Assembly: GCA_050258555.1 (NCBI GenBank)
Contig: JBLMZA010000010.1
Coordinates: forward strand, 1-6,539
Source of the DNA: CAISDA01 sp050258555
GTDB taxonomy: Bacteria > Bacteroidota > Ignavibacteria > UBA10030 > UBA8401
DNA length: 6,539 nt
Reading direction: 5' to 3'
Part shown: piece after piece, positions 1 to 4,980 of the stretch
Layout of the letters: the number at the start of each line of letters is the position of its first letter
Position numbering within the stretch: position 1 is the stretch's first letter
Position numbers and translations under genes: made by a program
Notes under the pieces: generated by a model
What the model saw: only the letters and a program-made list of their open reading frames with translations
What the model was told of the DNA's origin: nothing
Databases searched by the model: none

Positions 1-417
1 GACCTCTTCGGCATGGACGTCGAGGGCACACGGCAATGGAAGATCGCCGAGGATGTCGTTTCATGGGATTGGGGGCCCGCACTGACGACCGCCGTCAACG
101 GAAACGATGGATCGTTGGGTCAGGTGAAGGAGTTTGCCTTGCTGCCTAATTATCCCAATCCGTTCAATCCTTCCACAACGATTCGCTACATGCTTCCGGC
201 TGCCGCATATGTCACGCTGAAAATCTTCGATGTACTGGGCCGCGAGATCGCCGCACCCGTTAATGCACATCAAGGAGCCGGAAGCCATACGGTCACGTTC
301 GATCCGCAGTTGTACAAGCACGGCTCTGCGAGCGGCGTCTACCTCTATCGATTGACGGCGCACGCAGAGGGCCATGGGATGTTCTCGGCGACAAGGAAAA
401 TGGTGTTCGTGAGATAG
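1..417 (+). CDS. Secreted beta-propeller protein with T9SS sorting domain (3' end only)
   Basis: The reading frame is open from the first base to a TAG stop at 415-417, so this is the last 138 residues of a gene that begins outside the window. The first 25 residues (DLFGMDVEG...WKIAEDVVSWDWG) match the final propeller blade of the paralog at 4981-6539. A variable linker follows. From about residue 47 comes the C-terminal type A sorting domain: LLPNYPNPFNPSTTIRY, then an LKIFDVLGREI strand and a GVYLYRL strand near the end. In known type IX secretion systems this domain is recognised at the outer membrane and removed as the protein is exported or anchored, so the product is most likely extracellular or surface-bound. 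The 3' end converges on the rubrerythrin gene with only 17 bp between stop codons and no convincing terminator. The cargo function cannot be judged from this fragment. Confidence 0.85.
   Translation, partial: DLFGMDVEGTRQWKIAEDVVSWDWGPALTTAVNGNDGSLGQVKEFALLPNYPNPFNPSTTIRYMLPAAAYVTLKIFDVLGREIAAPVNAHQGAGSHTVTFDPQLYKHGSASGVYLYRLTAHAEGHGMFSATRKMVFVR
142..374 (+). repeat. Direct repeat copy 1 (sorting-domain segment shared with 6307-6539)
   Basis: This 233-bp segment encodes the T9SS sorting domain and aligns without gaps to 6307-6539 at a constant offset of 6165 bp. By hand alignment I count 10 mismatches. Nine are silent and one changes Met to Val. Sequence just upstream (about 76-141) is far less alike, so similarity rises abruptly at this boundary. 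Confidence 0.85.
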
Positions 418-434
418 CGATACGGAATCGGTTC

Positions 435-1055
435 TCAGACTCCGACGGTCAGAAAGCGCTCCTTCGGCGTCATGGAAATTCCGCAGCGTGCCGGCGCTTC
501 ACCGTCGTATGTATTGCCGCATGTCTGGCACACCATATATTTTGACGGAAGAGCTTGTTCTTTCGCCGCCTTCAGCTGATCGGCTGCATTTCGATATAAC
601 GCCAGATGTTTTTTCTCCGTCTGGTAGGCATAGTTTAACGAGATCAAAGCGAGGTTCGTCCCTTCTGCCTGCGCCTGTTTGATGAACTCGGGATACATCG
701 TCGAGATCTCGTAGGCTTCGCCCTTCGCCGCATCCTCTACATTTTCTTTGGTCGACTTCACGGTGAACTCGGGCTTGAACTCCTCCATCACGGCGCCCAT
801 CTGCTCGAGCACCGCACGATGATTCATTGCATGGATCATCTCGGCCTTCGATGCCGCTTCAAACAGGAGGGCGATCTTCGCATAGCCTTCCTTCTTCGCC
901 TTTTCAGCGTACGCGGCATATTTCGCACTCGCCGTTGTCTCGCCCTTTATGGCGACTTTGATATTGGTAATGGTCTTTGTCTGCTCTTTGGCCGAACCCG
1001 CCGCCGCGAACACGAAGAGTGCAAGAAGCGCATAGATGAACGTTCTGGTCTTCAT
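435..1055 (-). CDS. rbr: Secreted (periplasmic) rubrerythrin with incomplete rubredoxin site
   Basis: The 206-residue product begins with a signal peptide (MKTRTF, hydrophobic 6-19, likely cleavage after GSA at 22). A ferritin-like diiron domain fills about 30-165. The ligands expected for rubrerythrin are all present: E39, E72xxH75, E113 and E116 in GEAYEISTMYPEF, and E147xxH150. The C-terminal rubredoxin-like tail has C176-x2-C179 but then C191-x2-S194, so the fourth Cys is replaced by Ser. Rubrerythrins reduce hydrogen peroxide at the diiron site, with electrons usually passing through the rubredoxin iron. Export implies action in the periplasm. I chose ATG at 1055 rather than the in-frame ATG at 1073, because a strong AAAGGGGA Shine-Dalgarno sequence lies 5 nt before 1055 and overlaps codons after 1073. 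The gene has its own promoter and box array (1112-1166). It follows the CDF gene on the same strand, so read-through is also possible. Confidence 0.92.
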   Translation of the reverse strand: MKTRTFIYALLALFVFAAAGSAKEQTKTITNIKVAIKGETTASAKYAAYAEKAKKEGYAKIALLFEAASKAEMIHAMNHRAVLEQMGAVMEEFKPEFTVKSTKENVEDAAKGEAYEISTMYPEFIKQAQAEGTNLALISLNYAYQTEKKHLALYRNAADQLKAAKEQALPSKYMVCQTCGNTYDGEAPARCGISMTPKERFLTVGV

Positions 1056-1060
1056 GGTGA

Positions 1061-1068
1061 TCCCCTTT
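1061..1068 (-). promoter_or_regulatory. Ribosome binding site of rubrerythrin
   Basis: AAAGGGGA on the minus strand ends 5 nt before ATG at 1055. It decides the start, since the alternative ATG at 1073 lies upstream of it and has no comparable site. The shorter form also puts the signal peptide's basic residues at the very N-terminus. Confidence 0.75.
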
Positions 1069-1111
1069 CTCATGATAGTTGGAAAATTGTGATCCGGTGT
1101 ATCGTGAGTTC

Positions 1112-1117
1112 AAGATA
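1112..1117 (-). promoter_or_regulatory. Candidate -10 element of the rubrerythrin promoter
   Basis: TATCTT (followed by GA) lies exactly 11 bp downstream of the fourth TTAAG box of the 1129-1166 array. The same hexamer at the same distance follows the sister array at 4740-4777. It fits the Bacteroidota -7 form TAnnTTTG reasonably well. There is no separate -35 hexamer; the box array covers that position. The transcript would start near 1105, leaving about 50 nt of leader. Confidence 0.6.
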
Positions 1118-1128
1118 CAATCACACGA

Positions 1129-1166
1129 CTTAATCCATGCTAAAGTCAGGCTTAAAATTGGCTTAA
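1129..1166 (-). promoter_or_regulatory. Four-box operator array upstream of rubrerythrin (11-bp period)
   Basis: Read on the minus strand, this is TTAAG-N6-TTAAG-N6-TTTAG-N6-TTAAG, with boxes at + strand 1162-1166, 1151-1155, 1140-1144 and 1129-1133, so the period is exactly 11 bp. Direct repeats of this length are typical of tandem binding by OmpR/PhoB-family response regulators, one helical face per monomer. Four boxes would hold two dimers. The array starts 16 bp beyond the CDF stop codon and ends 73 bp before the rubrerythrin ATG. A matching array sits at 4740-4777. The likely ligand is the response regulator at 3508-4173; this is inference. Confidence 0.75.
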
Positions 1167-1182
1167 TTGCACAGCACTTTTG

Positions 1183-2085
1183 TCAGGCAAGATAATCGTC
1201 AAACGAATCGGGATCTTCCAGCGGTTCCAGATGAATAAAAATCTCCGCATCCACGAACAACACCTTAATTTTATCCTCAATCCGCTTTGTCATATCGTGG
1301 CCGCGGCTGATTGTCCAGTATCCCGGCAGGAGAAGATGGAAGGAGATAAAGTTTTTGGAAGCCGAGGTTCTCGTATAGAGCGAATGATATTTCAAGCCAG
1401 GGGCGCAGTGCTCATCGAGGATCGATGATAGTTTCAGCAGATCCTCACTCGGCATCGCCGTATCCATCAAGCCGGAGATTGAACGCGTTATGAGCTGCAT
1501 GCCGGTGAAAATGATATTGAATGCGACGACGATTGCAATGAGAGGATCGAGAACGATCCACCCTGTCACATTCACCAGCACCAGCGCCAGAAGAACGCCT
1601 GCCGTGGTCCACACGTCCGTCAGCAAATGTTTGCCATCGGCTTCCAAAATGATCGAGTGATATTGCTTCCCCGCCTTCAGAAGGAGCAGGCCGACAATCA
1701 GATTGATGACGGACGCCGCGCCCGAAACCAGCAATCCCGTGCCCAGCTCTTCGAGCGGCTGCGGCCGAAGGAACCGCTCGATTGCGGCGACGCCGATCGC
1801 AATTGCGGCAAGCAGGATGAGTATGCCTTCCGTCATGCTCGAAAAATATTCGGCCTTATGGTGGCCGAATGGATGTTTTCTGTCCGGAGCCGACATTGCG
1901 ATATACAGCATCATGAGCGCCATCACACCGGCTGCAAGGTTGATCAACGATTCGATGGCGTCCGAAAACAGGCCGACTGATCCTGTGATAACATATGCCG
2001 CCGATTTCAATGCCATCGTCGCCACCGAGGCGGCGATCGACATCCACACAAAATTCAGCGGTCTCTTCTTTTTTTCCGGGACCAT
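1183..2085 (-). CDS. Cation diffusion facilitator (CDF) metal transporter
   Basis: The 300-residue inner-membrane protein has CDF family features: hydrophobic segments at about 12-35, 38-65, 84-102, 116-136 and 158-180, the HPFGHHKAEYFSS motif at 71-83, and a C-terminal cytoplasmic domain from about 205 with the usual 'HxLYTR...SFHLLLPG' pattern. Members export divalent metals such as Zn, Fe or Mn by proton antiport. In TM5 the ligands H153 and D157 are present. The TM2 pair is E45/N49 instead of the usual Asp or His with Asp, so metal specificity cannot be assumed. The start at 2085 is set by GGAGGAG five nt upstream; the frame stays open 98 codons further, but only as a shadow inside the kinase gene. 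It follows the kinase by 43 nt and should be the last gene of that operon, which suggests that the two-component system senses a metal or a metal-linked stress. Confidence 0.92.
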   Translation of the reverse strand: MVPEKKKRPLNFVWMSIAASVATMALKSAAYVITGSVGLFSDAIESLINLAAGVMALMMLYIAMSAPDRKHPFGHHKAEYFSSMTEGILILLAAIAIGVAAIERFLRPQPLEELGTGLLVSGAASVINLIVGLLLLKAGKQYHSIILEADGKHLLTDVWTTAGVLLALVLVNVTGWIVLDPLIAIVVAFNIIFTGMQLITRSISGLMDTAMPSEDLLKLSSILDEHCAPGLKYHSLYTRTSASKNFISFHLLLPGYWTISRGHDMTKRIEDKIKVLFVDAEIFIHLEPLEDPDSFDDYLA

Positions 2086-2090
2086 ACTTT

Positions 2091-2097
2091 CTCCTCC
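2091..2097 (-). promoter_or_regulatory. Ribosome binding site of the CDF gene
   Basis: GGAGGAG on the minus strand lies 5 nt before ATG at 2085 and is close to a perfect Shine-Dalgarno sequence. It settles the start at MVPEKKK. It also gives the CDF gene strong independent initiation, unlike the regulator and kinase, which are coupled to the genes before them. Confidence 0.8.
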
Positions 2098-2128
2098 ATA
2101 ATGATTGGTGCGAATTGACGGAACGGTC

Positions 2129-3511
2129 CTACGGAAAAACAATCGTGAAGGTTGTTCCATGCGAGGGCGTGCTGCTGACTGATATTTCGATATTCTGGAG
2201 GTCGGCGAGCCGTTTGACGATTGCGAGTCCGATGCCTTTCCCCGAAATATGGGATGTGCGCGACTCGTCGACGCGATAGAAGCGGTCAAAGATTTTTTCG
2301 AGCTGCTCATGGGGAATACCGATTCCATGGTCGGCCATGGAGCAGGTAACTGCGCCGGAGACATGGCGGACCTCCACATCGATCGACTCGTGGTCGGGCG
2401 AATATTTGATCGCGTTCGAAAGGATGTTGTCGAAAATGATATTCATCATCGAGCCGTCGGCGCGTACCGAAAAATGGTCCGCGGAAGACAGGCGGAGCGT
2501 GATATTTTTCTTTTGCGCGGCCGCCGACAAACGCTGAAATGACTCATGGATCATTGCACAGAGGTCAATCTCCACTGAAGACGGTGTCAACGCGCCGCTT
2601 TCAAAGCGGGCGAGCTCCAATAACTGCTCGACCAGCTGCGACATGCGGTCGACTTCGCCGATCACATAACGGATCTTCTGCTCATACTGTTCCCGCTCCC
2701 GCGGCTTGCGTATCAGCACTTCCAGCGTGCCCTTGATGACGGACAACGGCGTGCGCAATTCATGCGACGCATCGGACGTGAATTGTTTCTCGCGAAGCAC
2801 GACATCCTGCAGACGGTCCAGAAGGGCGTTGACCGTCTGCGCGAGCGTGTAGAGCACATCTCTGTTCACCGGCAGTTCGATCCTGGCGGTGAGATTCTCC
2901 TTCGAGATCTTTTCGGCCGTCGTGATGACCGCGTTGATCGGCGAGAGCGACCGGCCGGCAATGAACCGCGAAATGAAGAACAGCCCGAATAGCACGATCG
3001 GATATCCGATGAGCAGCGTGTGCCGGAGATTATTCAGGAGCAGGATGGACTCCCGTTGCGGATTCGCGATGAGCAAATAGGCGAGAATGCGGCCCGTGGG
3101 ATTCGTGACGGGAAGCTGCATCTGCCGGATGGATGTGCCCGAGAGCAGCGCGTCGAAATATGTCCGCTTCTTGATGCCCGCGTTGAATGTCAGGGTTCCG
3201 CCGCGCAGGTTCGGCGTCTTCTTCATCACCCTTCCGGCAGTATCGACAATTTCGATGAACGTCGGATTGACCTCGATCTGCGCATGCTCCTTTTCCGCCC
3301 ATTCATCGGGATTGGTAAACATGACGGCGTTATCAAGCACGACGATGGATGAATACACTTCCTGCATCTCGGCATCGAGATCGGCATCGAGGTGTGCGGT
3401 GACGGTCTTTTCGGTGACAATGTAGAGCAGGAAAAATAATGCGGCGATGAGCAGCGCTGTCACCAGGATGTACGTGAGGGCTATTCTGTCCTGCAGATTC
3501 GGTTCTTTCAT
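2129..3511 (-). CDS. Sensor histidine kinase with periplasmic sensor and HAMP domain
   Basis: The 460-residue product has the layout of heavy-metal-type (CusS-like) sensor kinases: TM1 at about 10-32, a periplasmic domain of roughly 130 residues (33-163), TM2 at about 165-185, HAMP at about 183-236, a HisKA dimerisation domain with phosphoacceptor H250 in SDASHELRTPLSVI, and a C-terminal HATPase. The ATPase motifs are intact: N box with N362 and N366, G1 box DHGIGIP at 394-400, F box FDRFYRVDESR, and G2 box GKGIGLAI at 424-431. The kinase would phosphorylate the regulator encoded just upstream. Its ATG overlaps the regulator's TGA (ATGA), so translation is probably coupled. The sensor domain contains no cysteine and no obvious His cluster, so nothing in it points to a given metal. 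CusS-like is a family-level label; the signal is not known. Confidence 0.94.
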   Translation of the reverse strand: MKEPNLQDRIALTYILVTALLIAALFFLLYIVTEKTVTAHLDADLDAEMQEVYSSIVVLDNAVMFTNPDEWAEKEHAQIEVNPTFIEIVDTAGRVMKKTPNLRGGTLTFNAGIKKRTYFDALLSGTSIRQMQLPVTNPTGRILAYLLIANPQRESILLLNNLRHTLLIGYPIVLFGLFFISRFIAGRSLSPINAVITTAEKISKENLTARIELPVNRDVLYTLAQTVNALLDRLQDVVLREKQFTSDASHELRTPLSVIKGTLEVLIRKPREREQYEQKIRYVIGEVDRMSQLVEQLLELARFESGALTPSSVEIDLCAMIHESFQRLSAAAQKKNITLRLSSADHFSVRADGSMMNIIFDNILSNAIKYSPDHESIDVEVRHVSGAVTCSMADHGIGIPHEQLEKIFDRFYRVDESRTSHISGKGIGLAIVKRLADLQNIEISVSSTPSHGTTFTIVFP

Positions 3512-4173
3512 TCTTCACGGGCCACGTAGCCCACTCCGCGTATCGTGTGAATGTACGTCTTTCCGCCGTCCGCCTGCAGCTTTTTGCGCAGCGCATTGAT
3601 ATAGACATCGATCACCGATGTATCCGCATCGAAATGAATGTCCCATACATGCTCAATGATGCGCGTGCGCGTGCACACCTTGTTCTTGTTCCGGAGCAGA
3701 AACTCCAGAAGGGCAAATTCTTTCTGGGTAAATGACAGATCGCGGCCGTTTTTCCGCACGGAGTGCGAGAGCAGATCCATCTCGATGTCGCCGATGCTCA
3801 ACGACGAGTCCCCGCCTCCGGCCGATCGCAGCTGGACGTGCACCCGGGCAAGCAATTCCTCGAAGGCGAACGGTTTTTTGATATAGTCGTTGGCGCCGGT
3901 TTCCAATCCGAAGACCGTATCCTCCACCGTATCCTTGGCCGTCAGAAACACGATCGGAACGCCGCATGCGTGTCTGATCTGCCTGCACACTTCAATGCCG
4001 CTGAGGCCGGGCAGCATCCAGTCCAGCAGCACCACATCGTATTCGTTGACGAGCGCCAGAGCGAGGCCCTTCTTTCCGTCGGCCGCCACATCGACGGCAA
4101 ATCCCTCTTCCTCCAGGCCCTCGCGGAGAAAATTCGCGATTCCCGATTCGTCTTCAATAACGAGTATTCTCAT
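3508..4173 (-). CDS. OmpR/PhoB-family response regulator
   Basis: The 221-residue protein has an N-terminal receiver domain (1-115) and a C-terminal winged-helix DNA-binding domain (about 125-220). The receiver shows the acidic pair E7/D8, phosphoacceptor D51 in LLDWMLPG, T78 in FLTAKD and K100 in KKPF. The effector domain has the usual pattern LSFTQKEFALLEFLL, then VIDVYINALRKKL for the recognition helix and IRGVGY at the end. It resembles CusR/CopR-type regulators, which act on metal resistance genes. Its ATG lies 6 nt after the DUF2231 stop with only a weak Shine-Dalgarno, so it is probably translated by coupling; its own stop overlaps the kinase start by 4 nt. It is the best candidate to bind the two four-box TTAAG arrays at 4740-4777 and 1129-1166, because OmpR-family proteins bind direct repeats at this spacing. 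Binding itself is inference. Confidence 0.94.
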   Translation of the reverse strand: MRILVIEDESGIANFLREGLEEEGFAVDVAADGKKGLALALVNEYDVVLLDWMLPGLSGIEVCRQIRHACGVPIVFLTAKDTVEDTVFGLETGANDYIKKPFAFEELLARVHVQLRSAGGGDSSLSIGDIEMDLLSHSVRKNGRDLSFTQKEFALLEFLLRNKNKVCTRTRIIEHVWDIHFDADTSVIDVYINALRKKLQADGGKTYIHTIRGVGYVAREE

Positions 4174-4179
4174 GCCGGA

Positions 4180-4689
4180 TCAATCCATATCACGCTTTGG
4201 AGCCTCGGTCCCGGCAGACGATGAGTCTGCGGGAAATGTATCGAGGCCCAGATTCAATTGAACGCCTGCAGCATGCTTATAGACCAGCTCGCCGCCGTAA
4301 AATCCGGTGCGGCCCACGGAAAGGACGGCGGAAAGGAACAATGCATAGGCCGCCGCTTTGTACACGCCGGTATATTTTTTGAAAACGGCGGTTGCGATCC
4401 GCACGGCGGCCGCGGCCAAGGCGAGCCACAATGTGAGTTCGGCGGCGCCCTCATGCGTCTCGAGAGCCGCTTTGAGCGAGCCGAGTTCCGTGATGCCGTC
4501 GCCGGCATTCTGCCCTGTCAGGTATGCGGCTGCAACGCCCGCCGCACCCAACAGCAGCAGATAGAATCCGGCGGTACTGAAAAATTCCTTTTTGACCGCC
4601 AGTGCGACGGTTTCCGATAAAAATCCGACGATGAGCAACGCGATCGGAAAATGAACGAGCATGGGATGGATATGAGTTAACTCGGGCAT
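4180..4689 (-). CDS. DUF2231-type small integral membrane protein
   Basis: The 169-residue protein has about four membrane segments (roughly 10-32, 40-58, 83-103 and 110-128) and a polar tail after 145. The start, HIHPMLVHFPIALLIVGF, and the later GGELVYKHAAGV are the hallmarks of the DUF2231 family. Histidines H6, H8, H13, H79 (in THEGAAEL) and H139 lie near membrane ends and could bind metal or haem, which has been suggested for relatives but not shown here. There is no cleavable signal peptide. It is the first gene of the operon: promoter and box array are directly upstream, a strong Shine-Dalgarno sets ATG at 4689, and the response regulator begins 6 nt after its stop. Placement at the head of a two-component/metal efflux operon suggests a part in the same response, perhaps as a redox or metal-binding membrane partner. 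The function is unknown. Confidence 0.82.
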   Translation of the reverse strand: MPELTHIHPMLVHFPIALLIVGFLSETVALAVKKEFFSTAGFYLLLLGAAGVAAAYLTGQNAGDGITELGSLKAALETHEGAAELTLWLALAAAAVRIATAVFKKYTGVYKAAAYALFLSAVLSVGRTGFYGGELVYKHAAGVQLNLGLDTFPADSSSAGTEAPKRDMD

Positions 4690-4696
4690 GGCACAA

Positions 4697-4703
4697 TCTC
4701 CTT
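4697..4703 (-). promoter_or_regulatory. Ribosome binding site of the DUF2231 gene
   Basis: AAGGAGA on the minus strand, within a longer purine run AGGAAGGAGA, lies 7 nt before ATG at 4689. It is the strongest initiation signal in the first three genes of the operon and fixes the start at MPELTHIHP. Confidence 0.75.
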
Positions 4704-4722
4704 CCTGGATGATTTTTCCTGA

Positions 4723-4728
4723 AAGATA
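4723..4728 (-). promoter_or_regulatory. Candidate -10 element of the DUF2231-regulator-kinase-CDF operon
   Basis: TATCTT (followed by TC) lies exactly 11 bp after the fourth box of the 4740-4777 array, the same element and distance as at the rubrerythrin promoter. TATCTTTC matches the Bacteroidota TAnnTTTG form at all defined positions except the last. Transcription would start near 4716, giving a leader of about 27 nt. No independent -35 hexamer is seen. Confidence 0.65.
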
Positions 4729-4739
4729 CTCTCCGTTGC

Positions 4740-4777
4740 ATTAAGCGGGACTAAAGCCCCCCTTAAAATTCGCTTAA
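4740..4777 (-). promoter_or_regulatory. Four-box operator array upstream of the regulator operon (11-bp period)
   Basis: On the minus strand this reads TTAAG-N6-TTAAG-N6-TTTAG-N6-TTAAT, with boxes at + strand 4773-4777, 4762-4766, 4751-4755 and 4740-4744, each exactly 11 bp apart. The first 11-bp unit, TTAAGCGAATT, differs by one base from that of the array at 1129-1166 (TTAAGCCAATT), and both arrays carry TTTAG as third box. The array ends 50 bp before the DUF2231 ATG and covers the -35 position, as in class II activation by PhoB-like regulators. This suggests positive autoregulation by the response regulator of the same operon. An effect on the divergent gene at 4981 is possible, but the array points away from it. 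Confidence 0.78.
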
Positions 4778-4968
4778 ATCCTGCCCGTTCGAAACCACCA
4801 GATCTCAGCACATAGTATATATTTTCGCGCCCACTTTCAATACGGCCTCGGCGGTCCGGAACTAATTCCCCCTGCTCATTGGTTCTTGAACGTACAATTC
4901 CAACACCTGCAGCTGCATTCACCATCCTTCCCGCCAGGCCGATCATCCGCTGACTTCAAACCATTGCA

Positions 4969-4975
4969 AAGGGGG
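4969..4975 (+). promoter_or_regulatory. Ribosome binding site of the second propeller/T9SS gene
   Basis: AAGGGGG lies 5 nt before ATG at 4981 and supports that start, which also places a signal peptide at the N-terminus. The rest of the 4778-4968 stretch holds no gene that I can support. TATATTTTC at 4818-4826 is a possible -10 for this gene but lacks a matching upstream element. Confidence 0.65.
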
Positions 4976-4980
4976 AAGTC

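Noticed and set aside
418..434. Bidirectional terminator between the convergent propeller and rubrerythrin genes
   Set aside because: The gap is 17 bp. Only a 4-bp stem (CGAT/ATCG) can be formed nearby and no T-run follows on either strand.
2086..2379. 98-codon N-terminal extension of the CDF frame
   Set aside because: The extension lies inside the 3' end of the kinase gene in another frame, has a non-membrane composition unlike CDF N-termini, and a near-perfect ribosome site precedes the internal ATG at 2085.
4813..4830. Promoter for the plus-strand gene at TATATTTTC, or a second minus-strand promoter at TATACT
   Set aside because: The AT-rich patch can be read as a -10 on both strands, but no matching upstream element at proper distance is seen on either, so I do not list it as a feature.
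4677..4946. Open reading frame of 89 codons on the minus strand upstream of the DUF2231 gene
   Set aside because: It runs through the box array, the -10 element and the ribosome site of the DUF2231 gene and overlaps its first codons. The start has no clear Shine-Dalgarno and the product resembles nothing I know. The regulatory reading explains the region better.
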